This document shows positions 42,217-51,382 of a stretch of DNA of 64,000 nucleotides, piece by piece. The notes beneath the pieces are model-generated. The model did no database searches. It saw only the letters and a list, made by a program, of their open reading frames with translations, and was not told the origin of the DNA. The stretch's first letter is position 1. Each line of letters begins with the position of its first letter. The position numbers were made by a program, and so were the translations under genes. Source of the stretch: Paenibacillus marchantiophytorum (GTDB lineage Bacteria > Bacillota > Bacilli > Paenibacillales > NBRC-103111); NCBI RefSeq assembly GCF_014640555.1, contig NZ_BMHE01000030.1, forward strand, positions 1-64,000. The letters run 5' to 3'.

Positions 42217-42534
42217 TTACGATGAGATTACTGCCATGATTTTGAAACTGATATAAGCAGAGAGCGTCAGTGGCAGCACACTGAGCACCAGCATACCCAG
42301 CCTCGTCCCGCGGTCTTCTTTGCGCAAAACAATCGAATTGCCAATGAACCACACCAGTACATAAACACATAAAGCAGCTATCGCCATGTACCGTTCCTGA
42401 TTGGCCGGCCGCGACATGAAGCCATAAAAGCCGAAAATCATATAAATGACCGCATAGGGAGTTGGAATACCCAACAGCAGATTGAAAAGCCAATAGGCTT
42501 GGAATTTTCGTTTGGTGAAAATCGTTTGATTCAC
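42217..42534 (-). CDS. small membrane protein of unknown function
   Basis: 105 aa with three predicted membrane helices (residues ~15-35, 48-70, 78-100) and a basic N-terminus. I do not recognise a family. Translation starts at GTG with AAGGAG 9 bases upstream, which supports it as a real gene. It sits 112 bp upstream of uvsE on the same strand and 94 bp after the TetR gene, without an obvious terminator between. Confidence 0.65.
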   Translation of the reverse strand: MNQTIFTKRKFQAYWLFNLLLGIPTPYAVIYMIFGFYGFMSRPANQERYMAIAALCVYVLVWFIGNSIVLRKEDRGTRLGMLVLSVLPLTLSAYISFKIMAVISS

Positions 42535-42628
42535 TTCGGCACGCTCCTTTGACCGGAAATCTACTAGAAATATTGTAGCTTTTCCGGCTAAGAAGAATAA
42601 GTACTAAATTTTTATAGTACTGTTTATC

Positions 42629-43210
42629 CTAAGATGGTGTTTTAATGCCTTCAAAGGCCATTGTCACCAGATTTTCCACATAAGCATCGTCCAGCTTGTC
42701 CCCGGTTAATAGCATTCTATAAAAAATGGGACCATAAATGAGATCAATGCATATTTCCATATCGATATTTGCTTTCAATTCCCCGCTCTGAGCCCCTTGC
42801 TCCAATAAAAGTCGGGCCTCGCGCCGACGGGGTTGGAAGTATCTAGTTCGATAAGCTTCAGCCAGCCCTGCATCAAACTGTCCTTCCCCGATTAATTCGG
42901 TAATGATTTTACCTTCCCGACTTGTCAAAAAGCGGGCTACATTCGTGGCATGAATGAGTACATTATTGAACACTGAGCCGGTGTCAGGCACTGGCAGTCT
43001 TGCTGTAGCCGCCGACATGTAACCATCCATAACAACAGCTGCCTTATTGGGCCACCATTTATAAATGGTCGCTTTGCTGACTTGGGCACGCTCAGCGATT
43101 TTCTCAACAGTAACGACTCCAAAGCCATGCTCCAACAACAAGTCATACGAAGCAGCAAGGATAGACTGCTGCGTTTCAAGATTACGCGGACGCCCTCTTT
43201 TGGCTTTCAC
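42629..43210 (-). CDS. TetR/AcrR-family repressor of the divergent MFS pump
   Basis: 193 aa. The N-terminal helix-turn-helix (residues ~8-55) ends in the classical VTVEKIAERAQVSKATIYKW. The C-terminal ligand domain is of the TetR_C type with ICIDLIYGPIFYRML. It is divergent from an MFS exporter with 161 bp between, containing three related AACG-CGTT elements. It therefore probably represses both genes until an inducer binds. The start is GTG, 7 bases after GGAGG. Confidence 0.9.
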   Translation of the reverse strand: MKAKRGRPRNLETQQSILAASYDLLLEHGFGVVTVEKIAERAQVSKATIYKWWPNKAAVVMDGYMSAATARLPVPDTGSVFNNVLIHATNVARFLTSREGKIITELIGEGQFDAGLAEAYRTRYFQPRRREARLLLEQGAQSGELKANIDMEICIDLIYGPIFYRMLLTGDKLDDAYVENLVTMAFEGIKTPS

Positions 43211-43230
43211 ACGAATTCCTCCTTTTTATA

Positions 43231-43342
43231 AAAACGATACGTTTATTATACAAATAATTGAGAATAGAAAAAATAACTATTTACAAAACGCTGCGTTTAG
43301 TATATCGTTTAATTACTAATTAGTAAACTATACGTTCAGTAT
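43231..43342. promoter_or_regulatory. three repeated operator-like sites between tetR and MFS genes
   Basis: AAAACGATACGTTTATTATA (43231-43250), AAAACGCTGCGTTTAGTATA (43285-43304) and AAACTATACGTTCAGTAT (43325-43342) share the pattern AACGNTRCGTTYAGTATA. The middle copy is a perfect AAACGC-t-GCGTTT palindrome. The first overlaps the probable tetR start (-10 TATAAT on the minus strand near 43247-43252). Confidence 0.6.
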
Positions 43343-43374
43343 TTAAAATTCAGAAAAGACTGAGGAGGATTATG

Positions 43375-44577
43375 ATGGAAACAAAACAAAGGACGGAAGG
43401 TAAACATATTTCAAGTTGGATGATCTTTTTGCTAGCCGCATCTTGCGGGCTTATCGTTGCTAATCTTTATTATGCGCAAACCCTGATAGGACCAATAAGT
43501 GCCGATACAGGTCTGTCTGCCGCTGCGGCGGGTTTAATTGTTACTTTGACTCAAATCGGCTATGTGTTAGGACTCCTGTTTATCGTACCGCTCAGTGACA
43601 TTATTGAAAACCGGCGTCTCGCCGTGATATCTCTCATTGTGGTAGTAGCTGCTTTGATTGGTGCCATATTCGCCCCTAACGCGCCTCTGTTTCTGATTGC
43701 GTCTCTATTCATTGGTTTGGGATCTGTGGTAGCCCAGATATTGGTGCCCTATGCGACTTACTTAGCTTCTGAAGAGCAGCGTGGCCGCGTTGTGGGGAAT
43801 GTGATGAGTGGATTATTGCTCGGCATCATGTTTGCTCGTCCAGTTGCGAGCTTTATTGCTAGCTTTTGGGGATGGAAAACGGTATTCCTTCTGTCTGCGA
43901 TTGTCATTGCGCTCTTAACGGTGTTATTGTCGCGTGTTCTTCCTGAGCGGAAGCCTTCACCTGCCATCAACTACAGTAAATTGCTCCTCTCATTAATCAC
44001 TCTTTTGCGCCAAACGCCTATATTGCGCCGCCGCGCCATCTATCAAGCTTGCTTGTTTGCGGCCTTTAGCCTTTTTTGGACTACGGTCCCTTTGCGACTG
44101 ATCGATGAATTTGGAATGTCTCAGCAAGGCATCGCCTTGTTTGCCTTAGCAGGTGTAGGAGGAGCCGTCGCGGCGCCGATCGCTGGGAGACTTGCGGATA
44201 AAGGCTTGACGCGACTTTTGACCGGATTGGCCATGCTGATTGCAGCCTTATCCTTTGGGTTGGCTTATTTATTTCAAAATAATTCAACTACAGCTCTCGC
44301 TCTCCTGGTTGTTGTCGCTATTCTGCTGGATATGGCTGTATCGGGAAACCTTGTGCTAGGACAGCGCGCGATTTATTCGTTGGGGAGTGAAACAAGAGGT
44401 CGTTTGAACGGGTTATTCATGTCCATCTTCTTCATTGGCGGCGCAATCGGCTCCTCGTTGGGCGGCTGGTCTTATGTCCATGGGGGCTGGAATTTCACAA
44501 CTCTGCTCGGAATTGCGCTGCCGCTTGTGGCCTTACTTTACTATTTTACGGAAAAAAGAGCTTTAGCGAGGACATAA
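43375..44577 (+). CDS. major facilitator superfamily exporter
   Basis: 400 aa with 12 predicted membrane helices, DHA1-type drug:proton antiporter architecture. The A-motif-like loop LSDIIENRRLAVI follows helix 2, and a second related loop (AGRLADKGLTRLLTG) lies in the second half. The QTLIGPISADTGLSAAAAG start resembles AraJ/YnfM-like exporters. The substrate is unknown; the divergent TetR gene suggests drug or metabolite induction. ATG at 43375 (6 bases from AGGAGG) is preferred to the immediately preceding ATG. Confidence 0.9.
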   Translation: METKQRTEGKHISSWMIFLLAASCGLIVANLYYAQTLIGPISADTGLSAAAAGLIVTLTQIGYVLGLLFIVPLSDIIENRRLAVISLIVVVAALIGAIFAPNAPLFLIASLFIGLGSVVAQILVPYATYLASEEQRGRVVGNVMSGLLLGIMFARPVASFIASFWGWKTVFLLSAIVIALLTVLLSRVLPERKPSPAINYSKLLLSLITLLRQTPILRRRAIYQACLFAAFSLFWTTVPLRLIDEFGMSQQGIALFALAGVGGAVAAPIAGRLADKGLTRLLTGLAMLIAALSFGLAYLFQNNSTTALALLVVVAILLDMAVSGNLVLGQRAIYSLGSETRGRLNGLFMSIFFIGGAIGSSLGGWSYVHGGWNFTTLLGIALPLVALLYYFTEKRALART

Positions 44578-44586
44578 GCATACGAA

Positions 44587-44616
44587 AAGGCGCCTTCCCT
44601 TGCGGGACGGCGCCTT
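44587..44616. terminator. terminator between convergent MFS and ddl units
   Basis: AAGGCGCC (44587-44594) pairs with GGCGCCTT (44609-44616), with an inner TTCCC/GGGA stem. Pyrimidine-rich tails follow on both strands. Confidence 0.85.
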
Positions 44617-44636
44617 CTTCCATCTGATTGACCCAA

Positions 44637-44960
44637 TTACGCTTGCTCTTGCTCACCGAAAAACATCTCAAAAGCCAGCGCCGTTTGAATCTTCGCTTCT
44701 TCTTCGTTCAGCCGGCGAATAAGCTCCATTTCCACTTGCGTCACTTCTTCTCCTTGGAAATTAATTTCCGCGATGGAGGCGACGATGCGAACAATGGCAA
44801 TTGCCTGATTATCCGGCGTGTACGCGATAACCTTCTGACCTGTCGGGAAGACGCGGAAACCGCTCTTCACCATTTTGCCGCGACCATATTCCAGCAGCTC
44901 GAACAGCTCCTGCGCGGACTTGAATTTGCATACTGAATTAAATTCGGTTTGAAATCCCAT
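44637..44960 (-). CDS. small cytoplasmic protein, unassigned
   Basis: 107 aa, soluble and acidic at the C-terminus. Begins MGFQTEFN and has a central KSGFRVFPTGQKVIAYT strand pattern, then AIVRIVASIAEINF, then a long helix rich in Glu. The MG...EFN start and RVFP segment recall a small Firmicutes DUF family, but I cannot name it with confidence. ATG at 44960 uses the GGAG at the end of ddl (9 bases), so it is translationally coupled to ddl. It may modulate wall precursor synthesis; this is only context. Confidence 0.65.
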   Translation of the reverse strand: MGFQTEFNSVCKFKSAQELFELLEYGRGKMVKSGFRVFPTGQKVIAYTPDNQAIAIVRIVASIAEINFQGEEVTQVEMELIRRLNEEEAKIQTALAFEMFFGEQEQA

Positions 44961-44966
44961 TTGCAT

Positions 44967-46112
44967 CTACTCCACATCAAAAGAATATTGGATACTTTGC
45001 TTCGTCGCATGCCGTTCGATCGCTAATTGGATCAAATCATCGAGCAGCTCTGCGTAGGGCTTACCAGTTTCTTGCCACAGCAAGGGGTACATGCTGAATG
45101 GGGTGAAACCCGGCATCGTGTTGATTTCGTTGATGTAGATTTTGTTATCGGCTTTGCCTAGGAAGAAATCCATACGTGACAAGCCGCTGCCATCCACAGC
45201 CAAGTAGGCTTGAATTGCCAGCTGTCTAATTTGTTCAGCTGTTTCCGCGGGAATATCGGCAGGAATCACCATAGCTGACTTGCCATCGAGATACTTCGCT
45301 TTGTAATCGTAGAATTCGTTGGATGAAACAATTTCACCCGCTACAGAAGCGATAGGCTCATCATTACCCAGAATAGCGACTTCAATCTCACGCGCATCGA
45401 TATTTTCTTCAATGATGACTTTGCGGTCGTATTGGAAGGCAAAATTGACAGCTTCGATTAATTCTTCTTGATTTCTCGCTTTGGAAATACCAACACTGGA
45501 ACCTAGATTAGCCGGCTTCACGAAGCAAGGATAACCGATCGCTGTTTCGAGCTCGACCAAATGATACGCCCGATTCTTCTCCCACTCCGTACGCGTGAAA
45601 TGACGGAAAATGCATTGCGGCAGTCCCTCTTGCGCAAAAATTTTCTTCATCATGACTTTATCCATTCCGACTGCAGACGCAAGCACGCCTGCCCCTACGT
45701 ATGGAATATTGGCCATTTCGAGCAAACCTTGGATCGTTCCGTCTTCCCCGAACGTACCGTGCAGCAGCGGAAATATGACATCCATCCCTGTGTTCTTCGT
45801 TGCGGAGGCGCCTGCTGCGGCAACACTCACATCGCCTTTGGCTTGAATAGCTCCGAATATAGGAGCGAATGCGTTAGAAGCAGGCGCATTTGCGGCATCT
45901 CCCGTGCTGAAGGTGAGAGCCTCTTTGGATTCTGCCGGACCAAGCAGCGGCGCACCGCTTCTCCACTCCCCTTTTTTGGATATATAAAACGGTGTTACCT
46001 CATATTTCGTGAAGTCTACGGCTTTCATAACTGCCAGTGCCGTTTGCAAGGACACGTCATGCTCTCCGGATTTCCCTCCATAAATGAGTCCAATTCTGAT
46101 TTTGCCGCTCAT
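44967..46112 (-). CDS. ddl: D-alanine--D-alanine ligase
   Basis: 381 aa ATP-grasp enzyme joining two D-alanines for the peptidoglycan stem peptide. Motifs: GGKSGEHDVSL (near 12), PLLHGTFGEDGTIQG (near 115), the VKPANLGSSVG ATP-grasp segment (near 195), the omega-loop NEFYDYKAKYLDG (near 265) and INEINTMPGFT (near 330). A Tyr in the EFYDYKAKY loop indicates D-Ala, not D-lactate, specificity. It has a ~25-residue Ala-rich insertion (residues 70-100). The start follows GGAGG by 6 bases. A small protein gene follows directly. Confidence 0.96.
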   Translation of the reverse strand: MSGKIRIGLIYGGKSGEHDVSLQTALAVMKAVDFTKYEVTPFYISKKGEWRSGAPLLGPAESKEALTFSTGDAANAPASNAFAPIFGAIQAKGDVSVAAAGASATKNTGMDVIFPLLHGTFGEDGTIQGLLEMANIPYVGAGVLASAVGMDKVMMKKIFAQEGLPQCIFRHFTRTEWEKNRAYHLVELETAIGYPCFVKPANLGSSVGISKARNQEELIEAVNFAFQYDRKVIIEENIDAREIEVAILGNDEPIASVAGEIVSSNEFYDYKAKYLDGKSAMVIPADIPAETAEQIRQLAIQAYLAVDGSGLSRMDFFLGKADNKIYINEINTMPGFTPFSMYPLLWQETGKPYAELLDDLIQLAIERHATKQSIQYSFDVE

Positions 46113-46153
46113 TCCGTACCTCCGTCTAGTCGTTCTATTTCCGTTCTTACCTA

Positions 46154-47173
46154 TTACATTTCATCAGCAACTCGAACGAAAACGTATTTGGTCCGCTCCG
46201 TCCAAGCGGGTGAATCTTTATAAGCCCAATATCGATTTCGGCTATTATACGTGTGGGCATTCACAAGAGGCATATCGTTGGCATCTTTGCCAATGACGAT
46301 GACGTTGTGCTGGAACCGGCCGTCGCCGTCCCAATCGTAGCTAATTGTGTCTCCCTGCTGCAGTTCGCGCGGATCATCCACGGCATGACCATGAAGCCCC
46401 TTGCGGCTGTGCGAGAGAAATGATTGCAAGCTGTTGGCTACCGCCCAGCTGAAGCTCCACAGCTCTTGATGGCCTCTTCTGCCAGCGTACCACCAGCCCA
46501 AATCCCTTTTTCCAGTATAGTCCATTGGAGCCCCGCCTGCAAAGAGGCATTGCGAGACAAAGTTGGTGCAATCGACTTCGAATTCTTCATATTTGGGGTT
46601 CGGGGTTTTCCACCAAGTTTCGGCATACTCTACAGCTTTGGGGCGGTTATAAATGATTTTTCGCGGAGCGAATTCCTGGGCCCCGCTGTTGAGAATACTA
46701 TGGTTGATGTAAGGAAGAGAGGGGGCTCTTCGCAGCCCTTCCACGAAATCTTCAGGCTCAGGCATAACAAAGCCACGCGACTTACCAGGAAGCGATTTCT
46801 CAGCTTGCATTGCTTCCGCAAACCTTACTTGCCAGCGGTTCGCTGTATGATCTATGGTGACGCGTTCTGTTTCAATCCGCTCCTCCAAATGCTGCGTTGA
46901 TCCGATCTGATAATGCAGGAAACGATGCATTCTGATTTCTGTAATCGTCTCCTGAGCGGATTCTCTGACTCCTGTGAGGCGAAGCTTGGTTTCTCCCCGC
47001 AGCAGCTTGGCGTCGCGTTCTCGGTAGCAGTCCAGCAGCCTGCGAATACGGACATCCTGTGTGCGAAGATAAGCGCTGTCGGCGATAAAGGCTTCAAGCG
47101 GTGCTGCAGAGCCTTCGACCTCTGCTTGATTTTTGGCGTGAACGTAGTTGTAGAGCGCTGTTTGCCAGGACAT
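46154..47173 (-). CDS. Amidase_6 domain protein (putative cysteine amidase)
   Basis: 339 aa. The C-terminal ~150 residues match the putative amidase domain (PF12671-type). It shows EVDCTNFVSQCLFAGGAPMD with the presumed nucleophile Cys (near 197), an RFQHNVIVIG His motif (near 285) and PLVNAHTYNSRNRYW (near 303). The N-terminal half is charged and helical. No signal peptide is visible, unlike many family members, so it may act in the spore mother cell or be released otherwise. AGGAGG lies 9 bases before the ATG. It is the gene upstream of ddl on the same strand, 41 bp away. Confidence 0.8.
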   Translation of the reverse strand: MSWQTALYNYVHAKNQAEVEGSAAPLEAFIADSAYLRTQDVRIRRLLDCYRERDAKLLRGETKLRLTGVRESAQETITEIRMHRFLHYQIGSTQHLEERIETERVTIDHTANRWQVRFAEAMQAEKSLPGKSRGFVMPEPEDFVEGLRRAPSLPYINHSILNSGAQEFAPRKIIYNRPKAVEYAETWWKTPNPKYEEFEVDCTNFVSQCLFAGGAPMDYTGKRDLGWWYAGRRGHQELWSFSWAVANSLQSFLSHSRKGLHGHAVDDPRELQQGDTISYDWDGDGRFQHNVIVIGKDANDMPLVNAHTYNSRNRYWAYKDSPAWTERTKYVFVRVADEM

Positions 47174-47500
47174 CTTGGGTAACCTCCTAAAATAGTTTTC
47201 CGATAAGAGACTCCAAAGACTGCTATTTATTGAAAAGCACGTGTGTGAGGCATACTAAGAGTCTTTAGAAGCTTCTATTTCCCTTAAATTGACACAAAAC
47301 AGACGAATCCCAGTAATTAGAAGTCTTTAGAGACTGCTAATCGGCATCTTTCTTCCCATATTTCATGAATAGAAGTCCCAAAAGACTTTTATCCAAACAT
47401 GCTTTAGCGACTCTTAGAGCCGCCTGCAAGTGTTTCTTGCTCATTTTCTGAAGGACGAGCCCGATTTGCTTTGAATTGATTCAATATATGACATTTATCC
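47174..47500. repeat. non-coding gap with degenerate GTCTTTAGAGACT repeats
   Basis: Related degenerate copies occur: AGAGACTCCAAAGACTGCTA (from about 47209), AAGAGTCTTTAGAAGCTTCTA (about 47257), TAGAAGTCTTTAGAGACTGC (about 47319) and AATAGAAGTCCCAAAAGACT (about 47368). They occur in mixed orientation. No reading frame is supported. This resembles the other short palindromic intergenic repeat families in the window but has its own sequence. Confidence 0.5.
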
Positions 47501-47523
47501 GATAAAAATGATTGAAATAAATC

Positions 47524-47552
47524 TTTACTGATACACAGTGAGACGGTATACT
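47524..47552 (+). promoter_or_regulatory. acnA promoter
   Basis: -35 TTTACT (47524-47529), 17-base spacer, -10 TATACT (47547-47552), giving a start near 47559 upstream of the operator palindrome. Confidence 0.65.
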
Positions 47553-47575
47553 TGAAGTAGGGGATAAATGAAATT

Positions 47576-47596
47576 GAGTTTCACTAGTTGAAACTC
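47576..47596 (+). promoter_or_regulatory. operator palindrome in the acnA leader (IclR-type)
   Basis: GAGTTTCACTAGTTGAAACTC has perfect 8-bp arms around five bases and lies about 20 bases downstream of the predicted acnA transcription start. Its core GTTTCACTAGTTGAAAC (47578-47594) matches 15 of 17 bases of a site upstream of the IclR-family gene at 54002-54018. Position suggests repression by blocking transcription. Confidence 0.65.
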
Positions 47597-47629
47597 GGTG
47601 GATGAAGATATTTTAAGGAGGAATTACCC

Positions 47630-50347
47630 ATGTCCAACAAGGACTCTTTTTCCGTGCGTAAGCAGTTAACTGTCGGCACGAAATCGTTCCAGTATTACAG
47701 TCTTCCTGACTTTGAAAGCCAAGGTCACGGCACTATCAACAATTTGCCTGTTTCCATCCGCGTTTTGCTTGAAGCTGCTATTCGTCAATTCGACGGTCGC
47801 GCGATTACAAGCGAACATGTGAAACAAATCGCTGGCTGGGCTGAAGGCCGCGATGAAAACAAAGAAATTCCTTTCATTCCTGCTCGTATCGTTCTTCAGG
47901 ATTTCACCGGAGTTCCAGTCGTCGTTGACCTTGCGGCAATGCGTGCGACTATGGCTCGTGAAGGTGGAGATCCGAGAAGGATCAACCCGCTTGTTCCTGT
48001 AGACCTTGTTATTGACCACTCTGTCATGGTTGATGCTTTCGGATCCCCGGATGCACTCGAAATGAACATTAACTTAGAATTCGAAAGAAACGAAGAGCGT
48101 TACCGCTTCTTGCGTTGGGCTCAAACGGCATTCGATAATTTCCGTGCTGTTCCTCCTTCAACAGGTATCGTTCACCAAGTTAACTTGGAGTACCTGGCTT
48201 CCGTAGCCGCTACGAAAACAATCGACGGTGAAACTGTCGTTTACCCAGATTCCTTGGTTGGTACTGACTCCCATACAACCATGATCAATGGTCTTGGTGT
48301 TGTAGGTTGGGGCGTCGGCGGTATCGAAGCTGAAGCAGGCATGCTTGGACAACCGCTTTACTTCGTAGCTCCGGACGTTGTTGGTTTTAAATTGACAGGC
48401 CACTTGGCAGAAGGCGCTACAGCGACTGACTTGGCTTTGACTGTTACGCAAATTTTGCGTAAAAAAGGCGTTGTTGGTAAATTCGTTGAGTTCTTCGGTC
48501 CTGGTCTGAGCAACATTTCCTTGGCTGACCGTGCAACTGTAGCTAACATGGCTCCTGAGTACGGCGCAACCATCGGTTTCTTCCCAGTTGACAACGAAAC
48601 ATTGAACTACCTGAAATCTACAGGCCGTGAAGCTGATCAAATTGCACTTGTCGAAGCTTACTACAAAGCACAAGGCATGTTCCGTACAGACAGCACACCG
48701 GATCCTGTATTCACAGAAGTTGTTGAACTAGATCTTGGTTCCGTAGTACCAAGCTTAGCTGGTCCTAAACGTCCTCAAGACCGTGTTGAGCTTACGAACA
48801 TGAAAGAGTCTTTCAACTCCATCATCCGTACGCCGATCGACAAAGGTGGATATGGCCTGACAGACGAGAAAATCAACGAAGTTGTAGAAGTCGTTTACCC
48901 AAGCGGCGAAACAGCGAAAATGGGCACAGGCGCTGTCGTTATTGCAGCGATCACTTCCTGTACCAACACTTCCAACCCAAGCGTTATGCTAGGTGCCGGA
49001 CTTGTAGCGAAAAAAGCGGTAGCTCGCGGTTTGAGAAAACCAGCTTTCGTAAAAAGCTCCCTGACACCAGGCTCCTTGGTTGTTACCGAGTACCTGATCA
49101 AAGCTGGCTTGCTTGAGCCTCTAGAAGCACTAGGCTTCCACGTTGCAGGTTACGGCTGTGCAACTTGTATCGGTAACTCCGGTCCGCTTCCAGACGAAGT
49201 CAGCAAAGCTATCATCGATAACGATATGACAGTGGCTGCCGTTATTTCCGGTAACCGTAACTTTGAAGGCCGTGTACATGCGCAAGTCAAAGCCAACTAC
49301 CTGGGATCACCTCCACTTGTTGTTGCTTATGCTCTTGCAGGAACAGTAAACATTGATTTGGCTAACGATCCAATCGGCTATGACCAAAACAACCAACCTG
49401 TCTACCTCAAAGACATCTGGCCAACAAACCAAGAGATCCAAGAAGCTCTGGGCATTGCAATGAGCGCTGATATGTTCCGTGACAAATACAGCAATGTATT
49501 CCGTGCGAACGAGCGTTTCAACGAAATCGCAATTCCAGAAGGCGATCTGTACGAATTCGACAACAAATCCACTTACATTCAAGAACCTCCGTTCTTCACG
49601 GATCTGGGTACGGTTCTGGATGATATCGCGGATATTCGCAACGCCAAAACATTGGCTCTGCTTAGCGATTCCGTAACAACGGATCACATCTCGCCAGCAG
49701 GTAACATCAAAGTTGACAGCCCAGGGGGCCAATACTTGATCGACCATGGCGTCAAAAAAGAAGATTTCAACTCCTATGGTTCCCGTCGTGGTAACCACGA
49801 AGTGATGATGCGCGGTACGTTCGCGAACATCCGTATTCGTAACCAAGTGGCACCTGGCACAGAAGGCGGCGTAACAACTTACCTGCCAACTGGCGAAGTT
49901 GAGTCCATCTACGATGCTTCCATGAAGTATCAAGCTGAAGGCCAAAACCTTGTCGTTATCGCTGGTAAAGAGTATGGAACTGGAAGCTCCCGTGACTGGG
50001 CAGCCAAAGGAACATTCCTGCTCGGCGTGAAAGCTGTTATCGCAGAAAGCTTCGAGCGTATTCACCGCAGCAACCTTGTTGGTATGGGCGTTCTTCCACT
50101 TCAATTCCTTGATGGAACTGGCTGGAAAACACTTGGTATCACAGGTCGCGAAACATTCGATATCACAGGTCTGAGCAACGATGTTCAACCAGGTTCGACG
50201 GTTAAAGTTACAGCAACTCGTGAAGACGGAACAAGCTTCGAATTCAACGCTCTCGTGCGTTTGGACAGCTTGGTTGACGTGGATTACTACCGTAATGGCG
50301 GTATCCTGCAAACCGTTCTTCGCTCCATCCTTGCTGAGAATAAATAA
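47630..50347 (+). CDS. acnA: aconitate hydratase A
   Basis: 905 aa, the IRP1/AcnA-type monomeric aconitase that interconverts citrate and isocitrate in the TCA cycle (citB in Bacillus). The [4Fe-4S] ligands are in ITSCTNTSNPSVML (near 438) and YGCATCIGNSGPLP (near 505). LVGTDSHTTMINGLGVVGWG (near 210) and the C-terminal swivel-domain GKEYGTGSSRDWAAKG (near 785) carry active-site Arg and Ser. The family can also bind iron-responsive-like RNA. It has its own promoter, an IclR-type palindrome in the leader and AAGGAGGAATTACCC before the ATG. Confidence 0.98.
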   Translation: MSNKDSFSVRKQLTVGTKSFQYYSLPDFESQGHGTINNLPVSIRVLLEAAIRQFDGRAITSEHVKQIAGWAEGRDENKEIPFIPARIVLQDFTGVPVVVDLAAMRATMAREGGDPRRINPLVPVDLVIDHSVMVDAFGSPDALEMNINLEFERNEERYRFLRWAQTAFDNFRAVPPSTGIVHQVNLEYLASVAATKTIDGETVVYPDSLVGTDSHTTMINGLGVVGWGVGGIEAEAGMLGQPLYFVAPDVVGFKLTGHLAEGATATDLALTVTQILRKKGVVGKFVEFFGPGLSNISLADRATVANMAPEYGATIGFFPVDNETLNYLKSTGREADQIALVEAYYKAQGMFRTDSTPDPVFTEVVELDLGSVVPSLAGPKRPQDRVELTNMKESFNSIIRTPIDKGGYGLTDEKINEVVEVVYPSGETAKMGTGAVVIAAITSCTNTSNPSVMLGAGLVAKKAVARGLRKPAFVKSSLTPGSLVVTEYLIKAGLLEPLEALGFHVAGYGCATCIGNSGPLPDEVSKAIIDNDMTVAAVISGNRNFEGRVHAQVKANYLGSPPLVVAYALAGTVNIDLANDPIGYDQNNQPVYLKDIWPTNQEIQEALGIAMSADMFRDKYSNVFRANERFNEIAIPEGDLYEFDNKSTYIQEPPFFTDLGTVLDDIADIRNAKTLALLSDSVTTDHISPAGNIKVDSPGGQYLIDHGVKKEDFNSYGSRRGNHEVMMRGTFANIRIRNQVAPGTEGGVTTYLPTGEVESIYDASMKYQAEGQNLVVIAGKEYGTGSSRDWAAKGTFLLGVKAVIAESFERIHRSNLVGMGVLPLQFLDGTGWKTLGITGRETFDITGLSNDVQPGSTVKVTATREDGTSFEFNALVRLDSLVDVDYYRNGGILQTVLRSILAENK

Positions 50348-50397
50348 TTCAGTTTACAACATGCAAACACACACACACATGTATGCAAAAACACACC

Positions 50398-50431
50398 AAA
50401 TCCGGGAATGCCTTATGGCATTTTCGGATTT
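50398..50431 (+). terminator. acnA terminator
   Basis: AAATCCGGGAATGCC/GGCATTTTCGGATTT with a four-base loop, then a T run. A short ACACAC tract (about 50368-50378) precedes it. Confidence 0.93.
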
Positions 50432-50613
50432 TTTTATTTGGATAAGATGCGGCTGCTAATAGGTTCACCGGACTGTGAATGCGTTTTCTTCGAGTTTGCG
50501 CCACACGCTGAACCCTTAGAGCCCCAAGTGATTGACTTACATTTCCAAATACTGCGGGTTGAGCCTGCCTTTCTCCCCTACTATACTGGGTAGAGCGAAA
50601 GGGGAGATGAACG

Positions 50614-51273
50614 ATGAACACATTGAAAAAGCTCGTCTTAGTCATGCTGTTCGCGTCGATCGGGTTCGGGTATACTGCAAGTCAGTTCAGCCAACCGACT
50701 TACGCGGCAGAGGCTGCCTTACAGTTAGGTACTCAAAACGGAGACGTATGGGACGCACAGTTTCGTCTAAAAATGTTAGGCTATTATACGCAGCCGGTGG
50801 ATGGCAAATACGGTCCTGTAACTGCCGCGGCTGTTCGTAATTTTCAATATAATTATGGCTTAACCGTTGATGGTCTTGTCGGAGCGAATACGTGGCAGAG
50901 CTTGCGTAAATACTCCGTAAATCAAGAAGATCTGGACATTCTGGCTAGAGTGGTCTACAGCGAGGCACGTGGTGAGTCTTACGAAGGACAAGTGGCGGTG
51001 GCCGCCGTTGTCATGAATCGCCTGAAGTCGAGTCAGTATGCCAACACGATTGAAGGCATTGTATTTGCCCCAGGAGCGTTCACAGCAGTAAGTGACGGCC
51101 AATACTGGCTCACACCGGACAGCACGGCCTACAAGGCTGCACAGGACGCCGTACGAGGCTGGGACCCAACCAAAGGAGCGACCTACTACTTTAATCCAGA
51201 AACAGCGACAAGCGCTTGGATCTGGTCACGTCCGCAAACCGTGCGGATTGGTCATCACATCTTTGCGAAGTAA
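50614..51273 (+). CDS. sleB: SleB-type spore cortex-lytic/cell wall hydrolase
   Basis: 219 aa. A signal peptide (residues 1-31) is followed by a peptidoglycan-binding domain 1 (residues ~38-90; AQFRLKMLGYYTQPVDGKYG, AVRNFQYNYGLTVDGLVG). The hydrolase_2 domain follows (residues ~100-219; ARVVYSEARGESYEGQVAVA with catalytic Glu near 114). In spores this is a lytic transglycosylase that breaks down cortex with muramic lactam during germination. No ypeB is adjacent, so it may be a vegetative relative. Ribosome site GGGGAG is 8 bases before the ATG. Monocistronic with a strong terminator. Confidence 0.92.
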   Translation: MNTLKKLVLVMLFASIGFGYTASQFSQPTYAAEAALQLGTQNGDVWDAQFRLKMLGYYTQPVDGKYGPVTAAAVRNFQYNYGLTVDGLVGANTWQSLRKYSVNQEDLDILARVVYSEARGESYEGQVAVAAVVMNRLKSSQYANTIEGIVFAPGAFTAVSDGQYWLTPDSTAYKAAQDAVRGWDPTKGATYYFNPETATSAWIWSRPQTVRIGHHIFAK

Positions 51274-51287
51274 CATGGCGCATACAG

Positions 51288-51325
51288 AAAACCGTCAGGG
51301 GGATTAGTAGTCCCCTGACGGTTTT
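51288..51325 (+). terminator. terminator of the sleB-like gene
   Basis: A 14-bp stem AAAACCGTCAGGGG/CCCCTGACGGTTTT around ten bases, with a T run after it. Confidence 0.95.
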
Positions 51326-51382
51326 TTTGCGTTTCAGTCTTAGTGCTACTGCTATGCACCCCTCTATTCGCCAGTTCGCATG

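Noticed and set aside
42200..42493. Alternative frame over the 105-aa membrane protein
   Set aside because: The GTG-started frame with AAGGAG and three clean membrane helices is clearly better.
47700..50311. Reverse-strand frames opposite acnA
   Set aside because: Shadows of a highly expressed, codon-biased gene; Cys/Phe/Val-rich translations without start signals.
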